In this document: positions 17,632-27,672 of the stretch, piece after piece
How the letters are laid out: the number at the start of each line of letters is the position of its first letter
How positions within the stretch are numbered: position 1 is the stretch's first letter
Assembly (NCBI GenBank): GCA_023429135.1
Contig: JAEYWD010000102.1
Span: forward strand, 137,586 to 201,585
Source: Bacteroidota bacterium
GTDB lineage: Bacteria > Bacteroidota > Bacteroidia > Bacteroidales > JAAUTT01
Direction of reading: 5' to 3'
Length of the DNA stretch: 64,000 nt
Notes under the pieces: generated by a model
The model's input: only the letters and a program-made list of their open reading frames with translations
What the model was told of the DNA's origin: nothing
Database searches by the model: none
Position numbers and translations under genes: made by a program

Positions 17632-17670
17632 AAAGCAGAAAAAGTATTTAATTATTACCTTTTCTGCTCC
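17632..17670 (-). terminator. Rho-independent terminator after the small HTH gene
   Basis: On the minus strand AGCAGAAAA (17668-17660) pairs with TTTTCTGCT (17642-17634), followed by TTTTTTGTTTT. It begins about 25 nt past the stop at 17693. Confidence 0.75.
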
Positions 17671-17692
17671 TCAAATTTTCTTCTACTCTTTT

Positions 17693-17947
17693 CTAATTAT
17701 ACTCTTTTTGGCCCTCAAGGATAGATATTGCCATGTCATAAATAGTGGTGTCGTCTAGTGAAACAATACCGCCGCCCGGTCCCTGTTCCAAATGGAATCC
17801 AACACAATCACCAGTTTTGTAATGACCACCACCAAAATAATTTCGAACAGTATCTTCGGAAAGATTTAAACGTTGTGCAATCAGTTTAATACTTCCTACC
17901 GGAAGATTGTCTTTAATCTTCCTCAGCTCATTGAATGTAATATTCAT
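17693..17947 (-). CDS. Small conserved helix-turn-helix protein
   Basis: The 84-residue protein has a helix-turn-helix-like N-terminus (residues about 5-40, IAQRLNLSEDTVRNYF). A short Gly-rich middle (GGGHYKTGDCVGFHLEQGPGGG) and a C-terminal helix follow. Similar short proteins with SxxTVRNYFGG are common in Bacteroidota and are annotated only as DNA-binding proteins. It stands alone between two transcription units with its own terminator. No target or ligand can be inferred. Confidence 0.7.
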   Translation of the reverse strand: MNITFNELRKIKDNLPVGSIKLIAQRLNLSEDTVRNYFGGGHYKTGDCVGFHLEQGPGGGIVSLDDTTIYDMAISILEGQKEYN

Positions 17948-18140
17948 ATCGCGATACTTTTATAAGGTTAGTACTTAATTATAGCTGTTAAATATAAAAA
18001 ATTAAACGAAATTTTGAAAATTATTTAATCATAACTTCATGCGATATTTATTAATAAATGTTAAATCGAACAGGGCTGCAGGATAGACTAAAATACAATT
18101 AAAGCTAAACATAATTATAAGCCAACTTACATGTTAACTA

Positions 18141-19487
18141 TCAAATCTTTATTGTAAATATAGTACCGACCAATTCGTCAGAAAAAACATCGAGAGTACC
18201 ATTGTGAAGTTTAACAATCTGACTGGATATACTCAGCCCGATTCCTGAGCCATTTGGCTTCGTAGTAAAAAAGGGTACGAATATTTTTTCCTGCAAATCG
18301 GGTGAAATTGCAGGGCCGTTATTACCAACCTGAATGTAGAAATTTTCGTTATCAGCAGAAAATACGATTCTGATCTGCTTATTTTCTTCAACTTCTTCCA
18401 AGGCATCAAGTGCATTCCTGATAAGATTTATCATCACCTGATTCAACAGGTTTTTATCTCCATTTAAAAACTCACTTTTACCTTCCCTCACTATTTCAAG
18501 GCGAATGTTTTTTTGACGGCAAATTTCGCTGTACAAAATATATAATTGCTGAATCCACTCCTGCACATTAATCTCACGGATTTCCGGAGGCGGAATTTTA
18601 ATCAGCTTTCGGTAATTACCAACAAAACTGAGCAAACCTTCGGATTGCTCTTCAATAGCCCTTAGTCCCTGAATTGTGGTAGAAAGCTCAATACCGGTCA
18701 ACGTACCAGATTCTGCTTTTTCTTTCAGGAAGATTTTGTTCAGTGTTCGCGAAATAGAGGTAAGCGGAGCAAGAGAATTCATAATCTCGTGGGTAAGAAT
18801 ACTGATAAGTTTCTGATACGATTCAATTTCCTTTTCGCTCAACTCGGGCCTGATATCCTGAAGTGAAAATAACATCAGGTTGCGCGATTCTGTTTTTATT
18901 GCGGTAGCTTTTAAAAGCAACTGCCGGACAGAAAATCTGTCATAATTCTTAAAAGTAACATTATCGCCCGCCTTCATTGAACATAATGTTTGAAACAACC
19001 GGTTATTCTTAATTTTTAACAGATTGGGATTGGACGAGCCGGCAGAAAGTCCAGCAAGCATGCAAGCCGCCTCGTTGATTAGCTCGATGCTATTCTCCCT
19101 GTTCATCACTACAAAGCCTGTGGCCGACTGCTTAATTATGGCGGTAAAATATTTTTCCCGAATTTCAGCTTCAAGTTTCACCTGCTGAATATGTTTGCTC
19201 ATGTCATTCAGACTACTGTGAAGCTGATCAAGGGTCGGATTCTTTGTTTCTCCCGAAAAAACAAGGGTAGTGTCATTATTACGAACAGCATCGAAAAAGT
19301 AGGCAATACTGCGATTGGTATGCTTGTACAATTGCCAGATTCTTAACAACGCCAAAATTCCGAAGGTTAATACAACTCCACCATAGGTAAAAAAAGAAAA
19401 TGCGAATAAAACACCGCTTCCGACCAACAGAAAAGCGGCACTAAAGAACAGGAAACCTATATAACGCCGTGAAAACCTAAAGGCCAT
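18141..19487 (-). CDS. NtrB-like sensor histidine kinase
   Basis: From ATG 19487 the protein has 448 residues; the reading frame's earlier TTG lies inside the preceding regulator gene. Two adjacent hydrophobic helices (about 12-50) form a membrane hairpin. A HAMP-like/coil segment and a PAS domain (about 110-215) follow. The phosphoacceptor box is ILTHEIMNSLAPL, then the ATPase domain with NLIRNALDAL, GNNGPAI and GSGIGLSIS. It has no large periplasmic sensor, so the signal is probably intracellular or in the membrane. Its start overlaps the preceding NtrC-like regulator by 11 nt; they form a cognate pair. Confidence 0.92.
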   Translation of the reverse strand: MAFRFSRRYIGFLFFSAAFLLVGSGVLFAFSFFTYGGVVLTFGILALLRIWQLYKHTNRSIAYFFDAVRNNDTTLVFSGETKNPTLDQLHSSLNDMSKHIQQVKLEAEIREKYFTAIIKQSATGFVVMNRENSIELINEAACMLAGLSAGSSNPNLLKIKNNRLFQTLCSMKAGDNVTFKNYDRFSVRQLLLKATAIKTESRNLMLFSLQDIRPELSEKEIESYQKLISILTHEIMNSLAPLTSISRTLNKIFLKEKAESGTLTGIELSTTIQGLRAIEEQSEGLLSFVGNYRKLIKIPPPEIREINVQEWIQQLYILYSEICRQKNIRLEIVREGKSEFLNGDKNLLNQVMINLIRNALDALEEVEENKQIRIVFSADNENFYIQVGNNGPAISPDLQEKIFVPFFTTKPNGSGIGLSISSQIVKLHNGTLDVFSDELVGTIFTIKI

Positions 19488-20841
19488 ATTTTTTAATTTT
19501 GTTATATAAAGTGGGTCGGGTAATTCCCAGCTTAGTGGCAATAACCGAATAATTTCCCTTATATTTATCCAAAGCTTCCCGAATCATTTTTTCTTCCATC
19601 TGGTCAAGAGTTTCTGGCATCCGGTCAGAAAGAACAGCTTCGGCCCCGAACTGAAAATCTGTAGTTCTTAATTCCGGTCCTTCGGAAAGGATTACTGCTT
19701 TTTCAATTGTATGCTGAAGCTCTCGTATATTTCCCATCCATGCATTGGTTTTAAACTTTTGCAATACATCTGGTGAAAATTTCAGATTGCTTTTACCATA
19801 TTTTCGTCCGTAAACTTTCAGAAAATGGTTACTTAGTTCGGAAATATCGTCGTGACGTTGCCTGAGTGACGGAACATGTATCTGAATGGTATTGATGCGG
19901 TATAATAAATCCTGCCTGAATTCGCCTGTGGATACCATTTGCTGTATGGGTTTATTGGTTGCACAAATCAGACGTATATCAACCGGTATCTCTTTATTTG
20001 AACCAACAGGGCGAATAACACGTGTTTGAAGCACTGTTAAGAGTTTCGATTGCAAATGCAAAGGAATATTTCCGATTTCATCCAGGAAAAGAGTTCCTTT
20101 ATGGGCAACAGCAAATTTCCCTGCACGATCTTCGTGAGCATCGGTAAAAGCACCTTTTTTATGACCAAATAATTCACTCTCGAATAGGCTCTCGGAAATG
20201 GAGGAAAGATCGACAAGTACAAACAGCTCATCCTTGCGGGCTGATAACCTGTGAATCTCTCTGGCAACCATTTCTTTGCCGGTTCCATTTTCTCCGGTAA
20301 TTAAAATATTGGCATCAGTAGGAGCTACTTTCGAAATCAGACCGGAAACATTCCGCATTGCCTCAGATGTGCCAACAACAAAAGAATTAACCGGATTCAA
20401 TTCTGATTTAATAGATTTTTCCTTCCTTCGAAGCTCCAAAATTTCCTGACCCGATTTCCTTAATCTTAAGGCCGATTTAAGCGTAGCGACAAGCTTATCA
20501 TTATCCCAAGGCTTCAACACAAAATCTGCAGCTCCTTCCTTTAAAGCAGTCACTGCCAGGTTCACATCGCCATAAGCTGTAATCATGACAATTTCAATAT
20601 CCGGAAACTTGCTTTTAATTTCCCGTAGCCAGAACAAGCCTTCATTACCACTATTCTGCCCCGTTTTGAAATTCATATCCAGCAGAACAATATCAAAATC
20701 GCCTTTCTCTAATTCCTGTATAAGGTTATTTGTATTCGAGACTGTTTGTAGGAATTCGAATTCGAATTGCAGAAAAAGCGCAAGTGCCTGCAAAATATTC
20801 CGGTTATCATCGGCTATCAGAAGCCTGCCTTGTCGGGCCAT
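19477..20841 (-). CDS. NtrC-family sigma-54-dependent response regulator
   Basis: From ATG 20841 the protein has 454 residues. The receiver is about residues 6-120, with the phosphoacceptor Asp in LLDMNF. The AAA+ domain (about 148-380) has Walker A GENGTGKE, the sigma-54 contact loop GAFTDA and Walker B LFLDEIG. A Fis-type helix-turn-helix ends the protein (YSVIATKLGITRPTLYNKIK). It should activate sigma-54 promoters when phosphorylated by the overlapping NtrB-like kinase. The divergently transcribed MacB-type exporter starts 152 bp away and is a natural target, but I found no good -24/-12 site there. Confidence 0.94.
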   Translation of the reverse strand: MARQGRLLIADDNRNILQALALFLQFEFEFLQTVSNTNNLIQELEKGDFDIVLLDMNFKTGQNSGNEGLFWLREIKSKFPDIEIVMITAYGDVNLAVTALKEGAADFVLKPWDNDKLVATLKSALRLRKSGQEILELRRKEKSIKSELNPVNSFVVGTSEAMRNVSGLISKVAPTDANILITGENGTGKEMVAREIHRLSARKDELFVLVDLSSISESLFESELFGHKKGAFTDAHEDRAGKFAVAHKGTLFLDEIGNIPLHLQSKLLTVLQTRVIRPVGSNKEIPVDIRLICATNKPIQQMVSTGEFRQDLLYRINTIQIHVPSLRQRHDDISELSNHFLKVYGRKYGKSNLKFSPDVLQKFKTNAWMGNIRELQHTIEKAVILSEGPELRTTDFQFGAEAVLSDRMPETLDQMEEKMIREALDKYKGNYSVIATKLGITRPTLYNKIKKYGL

Positions 20842-20993
20842 AAAAGTTGAGATTTTGTAAAGTTTCTTTACGGATAAATGTAAAGAAATTTTACAAATAA
20901 ATTTGCAGTTAATAGTGTATTTCCCTGAATAACAGAATAAAAAAATATTGGTATGGAATTGGATTCCGTTTAATAAAATCAAAAAACGGATAT

Positions 20994-21680
20994 ATGATCA
21001 AAACGATTCAACTCAGAAAGCTATTCAGAACCGAAGAAATAGAAACCACTGCCCTGAACTCCCTCACATTTGAAGTTTCGAAAGGAGAATTTCTGGCCAT
21101 TATGGGACCGTCGGGATGCGGAAAATCAACACTACTGAATATCATAGGACTTCTTGATAGTCCTACTTCAGGAACATACCTTTTCGATAATATAGATGTT
21201 TCGCAATACAAAGAAAATCAGCGTACCGATCTTAGAAAAGGAAACATAGGTTTCATTTTCCAGAATTTCAATCTTATTGATGAACTAACCGTTTTCGAGA
21301 ATATAGAACTTCCGCTGATAGCCATGAAAGTAAAGAGCTCCGAAAGAAAAAAGAGAGTGGAAGAAGCATTGGAACGAATGCAGATAGGTCACCGTAAGAA
21401 CCATTTTCCGCAGCAGCTCTCGGGCGGACAACAGCAAAGAGTTGCAGTAGGACGGGCAGTAGTAACCAAACCCAAACTTTTACTTGCCGATGAACCTACC
21501 GGTAATCTCGACTCCGCTAATGGCGAACAGGTAATGCAATTGCTGGAACAGCTAAATGCCGAAGGTACAACCATAGTGATGGTAACCCACTCTCCAGCGC
21601 ATGCCGACAGGGCACACCGCATCATGCATCTATTCGACGGACACATTGTTGCCGAGAATAAAGAAAAATTCTTTGTGTAA
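20994..21680 (+). CDS. MacB/LolD-type ABC transporter ATP-binding protein
   Basis: The 228-residue ATPase has Walker A GPSGCGKST (near 38), a Q-loop in FIFQNFNL, the signature LSGGQQQRVAVGRA, Walker B LLLADEPTGNLD and the switch His in VTHSPAHA. The LDSANGEQVMQLL region is typical of the MacB/LolD group. It powers the permease encoded 17 nt downstream. The pair is divergent from the NtrB/NtrC-like two-component genes, a frequent arrangement in Bacteroidota. Confidence 0.95.
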   Translation: MIKTIQLRKLFRTEEIETTALNSLTFEVSKGEFLAIMGPSGCGKSTLLNIIGLLDSPTSGTYLFDNIDVSQYKENQRTDLRKGNIGFIFQNFNLIDELTVFENIELPLIAMKVKSSERKKRVEEALERMQIGHRKNHFPQQLSGGQQQRVAVGRAVVTKPKLLLADEPTGNLDSANGEQVMQLLEQLNAEGTTIVMVTHSPAHADRAHRIMHLFDGHIVAENKEKFFV

Positions 21681-21697
21681 CTTAAGTAACTCAACCA

Positions 21698-24085
21698 ATG
21701 ATTAAACAATTTATAACAATAGCCCTAAGAAATATATTAAAAGATAAAATTTTATCATCAATAAATTTCATAAATCTGGTTGCAGGTTTTGTTACTTTTA
21801 TCCTGATAAGCTTATTTGTTTACAGTGAATTAACCTGGGATAAGCATAATAAACACTACGATAGAATTTATCGTGTTCAGTTGTTTATGGACCAGGCTGA
21901 AAATGTAATCAAGCATACCTGGAGTGTTACGGCAGCATTAAGTCGTCATGAATTAACAACCATCCCAGAGATTGAGAAAATAACACTTATCCATGATGTG
22001 GGTGATAACAATAAAGATGGCATATTTCTGTCGGTCGACAAAAAAAATCAGTTTAAGGTACGGTGGGGATTTTACTGTGATCCATCAACATTCGATATAT
22101 TTAGCTTTAACTTTCTGGAAGGAGATCCCGCAAAGGCATTGGAGGAGCCTTACTCCTTGGTATTGAGTCAATCGGTAGCGAACAAGCTTTTTCCCGGAAC
22201 CACTGCTATCGGAAAACAGGTGTTCGGCGAAAATAAGGTAAGTTTCAAAGTTACCGGTGTTTACGAAGATCTGCCAAGGAACTCGGAGTGGCGTCCTGCT
22301 TACCTTTTACCCATGAACTCCTTTGCTCAGTTGGCGAACTGGAAGGATTACGAAAGTAATTACTGGGCTTATTCTTTCAATACTTATGTTTTGTTAAAAC
22401 CAAATGCCAGTCCGCAATCAGTGGACAATAAAATTAATAACGCACTTGAAAAATACAGGAAAGAGCACCATCCCTATTTACGACCACTAAAAAATCTTCA
22501 TATAAATCCATATTTTCAGAAAGATATTTATATAGTTTTAGGACTGATCTCATTTATTGCCATTCTTATTCTGATTCTATCGTCGGTAAACTATATCAAT
22601 CTGCAAACCGCCAGAAGTACAACAAGGCTTAAAGAAATCGGCATCAAAAAAACAGTTGGTTTTTCCAGGAAAACCCTTTACCTCCAATTCATATTTGAAT
22701 CGGTAATGATTTCGTTTATTGCCGGATTGCTGGCTGTTATTATTGCACAGATGGTTTTACCGGTTTTCAGGTATTTGATTGGCTCTACCGGAATAATTGG
22801 AATTGCCATAACATCAAATGTTTTTACAGTTCCAGGTTTAATATTCCTTGTACTAGGAGTATCTCTGATAAGCGGCTTTTTATCAGGTTTATATCCCGCT
22901 TACATAATTGCTTCATTTAATCCTATAAAAGCACTAAAAGAAAAGGTTTTAAACGACCGTGAACGTTTTGAACTAAAAAAGATTCTTGTAACACTTCAAT
23001 TCACAATTTCGCTGTTTTTACTCATAAACTCATTTATTGTTTTCAGGCAAACCCAGCATATGATGAAAGGAAACTTCGGTTTCAATTCACAGAATATTGT
23101 TTATGCAAACATAACATCTTATAAAAACGGCTCGTTCGAATCTTTAAGACAAAGCCTGCTGCAGCATCCCGAAATAAAAGACGCCTGCTTTTCTGATTAT
23201 ATCCCTTTTATTATTCCAGGTGGAGACGATCTAACATGGGAAGGAGCAAAATCGGACGAAAAAGTATTCTTCCGGGATTATCGAGTCTCTCACAGTTTCT
23301 TTTCAACATACAAAATATCCATTGTAAAAGGCCGCAACTTCTCGCCAGAGTTCCCCGATGATTACAAGAAATGTATCATCAACGAAACTGCTACCAGGGT
23401 TATGGGATGGGACGATCCGGTTGGAAAGTTCATTATAGAAGGCAATAAAAAAATTGAAGTGATAGGAGTAATCCGCGATTACATAGCGCAATCCATGCAT
23501 AATCCCATTGAACCTCATTGGTATCATGTTATTCCCGACAGTGGAAGCCTGAATGGGATATTTTCGGTTCAACTGGCATCTAACAGCTCTGAAGGCCTGA
23601 AGATTGTTAAAGAAGAATTTTCCGACTTTTTCCCGGAAGATCCTTTTGAATTTAAACATATTGAAAGTACCATTCAGGAGGAAGCTGCGACACAGGCCTG
23701 GAAAGTAATCCGAAATATCAGCATTTTCTTTGCTATTCTGTCGATTATTATTTCATCGGTCGGATTGTTCGGGCTGGTTATGTTCTTTGCAAGGAAAAAA
23801 ATGAAAGAAATTAGTATCCGCAAAGTTTTGGGTTTCTCCATTCACAACCTTTACCTGAGCTTATCAAAAGAATTTCTTTGGTTACTTTTAATAGCAAACT
23901 TCATTGCCTGGCCCGCTTCATTTATGGTTTTTAAAGCTTTACCCGGCGCCCATAAATATCAAATTCAGGCTTGGGAATTTTTATTTGCTGCCGGACTAAT
24001 TTTTGGGGTTGCAATTCTCACCATCAGCTATCATATTGTAAAACTAATAAAGCAAAATCCGGTTGAAGCATTAAAATACGAGTAA
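21698..24085 (+). CDS. MacB/FtsX-family ABC transporter permease
   Basis: The 795-residue protein is a duplicated FtsX-type permease. Each half has an N-terminal membrane helix (about 20-40, 425-445), a large periplasmic MacB-like domain (about 45-275, 450-670), and three further helices (about 285-410, 680-790). The FtsX signatures EIGIKKTVGFSR and EISIRKVLGFS are present. Such proteins are mechanotransmission exporters for peptides, lipoproteins or toxic compounds and usually need a periplasmic adaptor, which is not seen here. A strong terminator follows at 24108. Confidence 0.93.
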   Translation: MIKQFITIALRNILKDKILSSINFINLVAGFVTFILISLFVYSELTWDKHNKHYDRIYRVQLFMDQAENVIKHTWSVTAALSRHELTTIPEIEKITLIHDVGDNNKDGIFLSVDKKNQFKVRWGFYCDPSTFDIFSFNFLEGDPAKALEEPYSLVLSQSVANKLFPGTTAIGKQVFGENKVSFKVTGVYEDLPRNSEWRPAYLLPMNSFAQLANWKDYESNYWAYSFNTYVLLKPNASPQSVDNKINNALEKYRKEHHPYLRPLKNLHINPYFQKDIYIVLGLISFIAILILILSSVNYINLQTARSTTRLKEIGIKKTVGFSRKTLYLQFIFESVMISFIAGLLAVIIAQMVLPVFRYLIGSTGIIGIAITSNVFTVPGLIFLVLGVSLISGFLSGLYPAYIIASFNPIKALKEKVLNDRERFELKKILVTLQFTISLFLLINSFIVFRQTQHMMKGNFGFNSQNIVYANITSYKNGSFESLRQSLLQHPEIKDACFSDYIPFIIPGGDDLTWEGAKSDEKVFFRDYRVSHSFFSTYKISIVKGRNFSPEFPDDYKKCIINETATRVMGWDDPVGKFIIEGNKKIEVIGVIRDYIAQSMHNPIEPHWYHVIPDSGSLNGIFSVQLASNSSEGLKIVKEEFSDFFPEDPFEFKHIESTIQEEAATQAWKVIRNISIFFAILSIIISSVGLFGLVMFFARKKMKEISIRKVLGFSIHNLYLSLSKEFLWLLLIANFIAWPASFMVFKALPGAHKYQIQAWEFLFAAGLIFGVAILTISYHIVKLIKQNPVEALKYE

Positions 24086-24107
24086 ATACTCAGAAAATAA
24101 ATACCAT

Positions 24108-24138
24108 GAGGCTGTCGAAAACGATAGCCTCTTTTTTT
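24108..24138 (+). terminator. Rho-independent terminator of the ABC exporter unit
   Basis: GAGGCTGTCG-AAAA-CGATAGCCTC forms a ten-position stem with one mismatch and is followed by seven T residues. It lies 22 nt after the permease stop. Confidence 0.9.
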
Positions 24139-24196
24139 GAATTACTCAATATTTTTAAATTAATCGCATGAGTATCATTCACAAAAGAAATATATT

Positions 24197-24204
24197 TATA
24201 TTTG
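24197..24204 (+). promoter_or_regulatory. -7 promoter element of the hybrid kinase unit
   Basis: TATATTTG matches TAnnTTTG exactly and lies 50 nt before the ATG at 24254. No clear -33 TTTG is visible. Confidence 0.4.
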
Positions 24205-24253
24205 GTCCAAATTAGTTTGCTCATTACTTTTTACCGCAATCAGCAGATAACTC

Positions 24254-27223
24254 ATGGGAATACGAGGCACAATAACAGGTATACTCTCCACCATAATGGT
24301 TTCGTCAATTTTCATTCTTTCTTGTTCCAAAACCAATAACACTAAAAACGAAAATCTTAATACAGTTGATAACATTAGCATTCTGCTTGACCTGTCCACA
24401 AAAGTTTACGAAAAGCAGCAAACAAAAGCACTTCAGTATGCATTAGCTGCTTACGATCTTTCGAAGAAAAAGAATGACAAAATTTTTGAAGCTCTCTCAG
24501 CAAAAGCAGTTGCTGATATTTTCGGCAAGCTGAATTTTCCCTCTAAAGCAATTCCTTATTACCGGACATCGCTGGACCTTTTTAAAAAACAAGGAAAAAC
24601 AGATGATGTAAACAAGGTGTACAGCGCCTTGGGCGATGCTTATTATGGGCTGAACTCGGGCGACTCGGCTCTTTTTTATTACAATGTTGCTTTAAAAAAA
24701 TATCAGGAACTTGGCGACAGGTTATCAATCGGCAACACATTTTCAAAAATTGGAAATGTTTATTGGATAACTAACAACTTCGACAAAGCGCTGGAATATT
24801 ATCTTAATACCCTCAACACTTTCCAGGATCTGGAATATTCTGAAGGTCTGGCTAAAATTTATATCAAAATTGGGCTTATTTACTACATAACATCATACTA
24901 CGATAAATCGCTCGAATATTTTGCGCGTTCCGAAAAAATTCTGGAAGAAAAATATGATAAAGATGTTCAGGCCGATCTATATTTCAGAATGGGCGAATCG
25001 CACTCAAAAATGAAAAATAACAGCGAAGCTCTTAAATATTTCAATTCATCCCTCAAACTTTATCAATCGTTGGGTAACGAACTCAGAGTTGCCTGGATAA
25101 CCCATGCAAAGAGCCAGGTAATGCACAACCTGGGGAAAAATAATGAAGCTATTGAATTAGCAAAAACTGCATTGAAAATTGGAGGTGTTTTCGAAGACAA
25201 ATGGTTTAATACTTCGTTGTACACCAGTCTGGCTAATTATCAGATCGATATTAAAAGTTACGATGAAGCGCTCAATAATCTGAAAGCCGGAGAAGCTACC
25301 GCCAAAGTATTAAAGAACTGGTCCCTTCAAAAAGATAATTTTCTATGCTTCTCAAAATATTACGATGCATTAGGGCAATATAAAGCCTCTCTAAGCTATT
25401 ACAAAAAATTTCAGCAATTAAGCGATTCCATTCAGAATAAGTATAGAAACGAGCGCATAGCGCAGTTACAGACCCGGTTCGAAAGTGAACGCAACAAAAA
25501 GGAGCTTCGACTGAAAGAACAGGAGATTAACAAAAACAAAGCAAAACTTCAAAAGCAAAAATATCAGTTGTACATTTTTGCTTTTGGCGTTCTGGTTGTT
25601 CTAATCCTTTCGTTCGGATTGTACCGTCAGTATAAAATTCTGGAAGTAAAAGGTAAGAAAATAGAGCGCATAAATGAGGAACTCGACCAAAGGGTTAAAG
25701 AAAGAACATCGGACTTGCGGCTCACCCAATATTCAGTCGACCAGGCATCCGATCCCATTTACTGGCTTTCTCCAGGGGGAAACTACATTTTTGCAAATAA
25801 ATCGGGATGCGTACACCTGGAATATACAAAAGAAGAGCTCGAACACCTTACCATAACAGATATTCTTCCTAACTTCAATAAACAAGACTGGGAACAATTC
25901 TGGGAGATAATAAAGACAGACAAATCGCTTAACTTCGAGAGCTATCATAAAAGAAAATCGGGATCAGTATTTCCCGTTGAAGTGGCCCTTAACTATGTTG
26001 ACCATGAAGGAAGTGAATTTGCTTTTGCTTATGTTAAAGATATTTCGGAAAGAAAACATCGCGAAGAAAACCTGAAAAAAGCCAAAGAGAAAGCAGAAGA
26101 AGCGGACAAATTAAAATCGGCATTTTTAGCGAATATGAGCCATGAGATCAGAACGCCCATGAACGCAATAATTGGGTTCAGCGATCTTTTAATCAGCGAT
26201 GAGTATACCGACGAAGAAAAGAAAGAATTCGGGAACCTCATTAAAAACAGCGGTTCATCTCTTTTGAAGCTTATTGATGATATAATTGATATAAGTATCA
26301 TGGAAGCCGGTCATTTAAAGTTGAATATGACTTCCGTGAATGTCAATTACCATCTTAATGAAATTGCCATGTTCTTTATTGGCGACCGGGAAAGACTTGG
26401 CAAAACCAATGTTGAAATAAAACTGAACGTTCCGCCAGATTCGGATAAAATACGCATAGAGACTGATCCAGTGCGTTTCAGGCAGGTAGTAAACAACCTC
26501 GTAGGCAATGCACTTAAATTTACGGAAACCGGAATAGTTGAACTCGGTTATTCAATAGGTTCCGATCCTGTTCTGCATTTTTATGTGAAAGATTCGGGTA
26601 TTGGAATACGGCCAGAAAAAATTGGAATGATCTTCGAGAGGTTCAATAAGCTGGATGATGATCGGCGTATTTATGCAGGTACCGGCCTGGGACTTACGAT
26701 TTCCAAAAAAATTGTGGAAGAGCTTGGCGGATTTATGTACGTGGAATCCGAATACGGCAAAGGATCAAAATTCAGCTTTACTCTCCCCTATTATATTCAG
26801 GACGACTACAAAAAAGACGGTTTACTCGAAGTAATTAATCCGAAAGAAAAGAAATACAATTGGGAAAACAAAAAGATTCTGGTTGTGGAGGATGTGGAAT
26901 CCAATTTTCTGTTTCTCGAAACTTTGATCTCAAAAACAAAAGCAAAAATATCCTGGGCAAAAACCGGAAAACAGGCACTGGAATTCTGCAGTACCTTTAA
27001 TCCCGATATAATTCTGATGGATATACAGTTACCAGAGCTTAACGGATATGATGCTACAAAGCTCATCCGCAAAAAAAATCCAACTGTTCCCATTATTGCC
27101 CAAACAGCTTACGCATTTGCCGGAGAAAAAGAAAAGATTATTAATTCGGGTTGTAACGATTATATAACCAAACCAATAAAGCCAAAAACATTGATGGACA
27201 CTATAAACAAATATTTTGGTTAA
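24254..27223 (+). CDS. TPR-containing hybrid histidine kinase with PAS and receiver domains
   Basis: The 989-residue protein begins with a lipoprotein-like or uncleaved signal (ILSCSK near 22-27). Several TPR motifs follow (about 60-410), with a coiled segment and a transmembrane helix near 443-462. A PAS domain (about 492-610) precedes the phosphoacceptor box, with His630 in MSHEIRTPMNAII. The ATPase domain (about 735-855) includes NNLVGNALKF and GTGLGL. A C-terminal receiver (about 875-985) has phosphoacceptor Asp923 in LMDIQLPELNG. This is the Bacteroidota plan of a periplasmic TPR sensor coupled to a cytoplasmic phosphorelay. No output regulator is adjacent. The stop overlaps dtd by 1 nt. 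Confidence 0.93.
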   Translation: MGIRGTITGILSTIMVSSIFILSCSKTNNTKNENLNTVDNISILLDLSTKVYEKQQTKALQYALAAYDLSKKKNDKIFEALSAKAVADIFGKLNFPSKAIPYYRTSLDLFKKQGKTDDVNKVYSALGDAYYGLNSGDSALFYYNVALKKYQELGDRLSIGNTFSKIGNVYWITNNFDKALEYYLNTLNTFQDLEYSEGLAKIYIKIGLIYYITSYYDKSLEYFARSEKILEEKYDKDVQADLYFRMGESHSKMKNNSEALKYFNSSLKLYQSLGNELRVAWITHAKSQVMHNLGKNNEAIELAKTALKIGGVFEDKWFNTSLYTSLANYQIDIKSYDEALNNLKAGEATAKVLKNWSLQKDNFLCFSKYYDALGQYKASLSYYKKFQQLSDSIQNKYRNERIAQLQTRFESERNKKELRLKEQEINKNKAKLQKQKYQLYIFAFGVLVVLILSFGLYRQYKILEVKGKKIERINEELDQRVKERTSDLRLTQYSVDQASDPIYWLSPGGNYIFANKSGCVHLEYTKEELEHLTITDILPNFNKQDWEQFWEIIKTDKSLNFESYHKRKSGSVFPVEVALNYVDHEGSEFAFAYVKDISERKHREENLKKAKEKAEEADKLKSAFLANMSHEIRTPMNAIIGFSDLLISDEYTDEEKKEFGNLIKNSGSSLLKLIDDIIDISIMEAGHLKLNMTSVNVNYHLNEIAMFFIGDRERLGKTNVEIKLNVPPDSDKIRIETDPVRFRQVVNNLVGNALKFTETGIVELGYSIGSDPVLHFYVKDSGIGIRPEKIGMIFERFNKLDDDRRIYAGTGLGLTISKKIVEELGGFMYVESEYGKGSKFSFTLPYYIQDDYKKDGLLEVINPKEKKYNWENKKILVVEDVESNFLFLETLISKTKAKISWAKTGKQALEFCSTFNPDIILMDIQLPELNGYDATKLIRKKNPTVPIIAQTAYAFAGEKEKIINSGCNDYITKPIKPKTLMDTINKYFG

Positions 27224-27672
27224 TGAGAGCTGTATTACAAAGAGTTTCACAAGCCTCAGTAAGTATAAGCGGAAAAATTCATGGATCAATAACCAGAGGA
27301 ATCTTAGTTTTAGCTGCTGTAGAGGATACTGATACAGACGACGATATTGAATGGTTAACCAATAAAATTGTTAACCTCCGGATATTTAATGATAGCGAAG
27401 GAATAATGAATCTTTCGGTTAAAGATATCAAAGGTGAAATTCTGATTATTAGTCAGTTTACACTTTTTGCACAAACCAAAAAAGGAAACCGGCCATCGTA
27501 TATCCGTGCCTCGAAACCGGATAAAGCCACACCCATGTACGAACAATTTGTTGGAAGAATGAAATCTACCGGTATTCCCGTCCAAACAGGCGAATTCGGA
27601 GCTGATATGAAAGTAAGTTTAATCAATGATGGCCCTGTAACCATTTGTATCGACACAAAAAATAAAGAATAA
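27223..27672 (+). CDS. dtd: D-aminoacyl-tRNA deacylase
   Basis: The 149-residue protein starts MRAVLQRVSQASV, typical of DTD. It has the active-site motifs SQFTLFA and NDGPVTI, the latter with one inserted residue relative to NxGPVT. It hydrolyses D-amino acids mischarged on tRNA (and Gly-tRNA(Ala)) in the cytoplasm as a homodimer. Start and stop both use TAATG 1-nt overlaps with the hybrid kinase and the MazG-like gene, so the three are translationally coupled. Confidence 0.95.
   Translation: MRAVLQRVSQASVSISGKIHGSITRGILVLAAVEDTDTDDDIEWLTNKIVNLRIFNDSEGIMNLSVKDIKGEILIISQFTLFAQTKKGNRPSYIRASKPDKATPMYEQFVGRMKSTGIPVQTGEFGADMKVSLINDGPVTICIDTKNKE

Noticed and set aside
20949..20970. TTGG-A-G-rich sequence before the MacB-type genes as a sigma-54 (-24/-12) site
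   Set aside because: The -12 half reads GG instead of GC and the spacing between the conserved pairs is 9 rather than 10, so the match is too weak although an NtrC-like activator is divergent from it.
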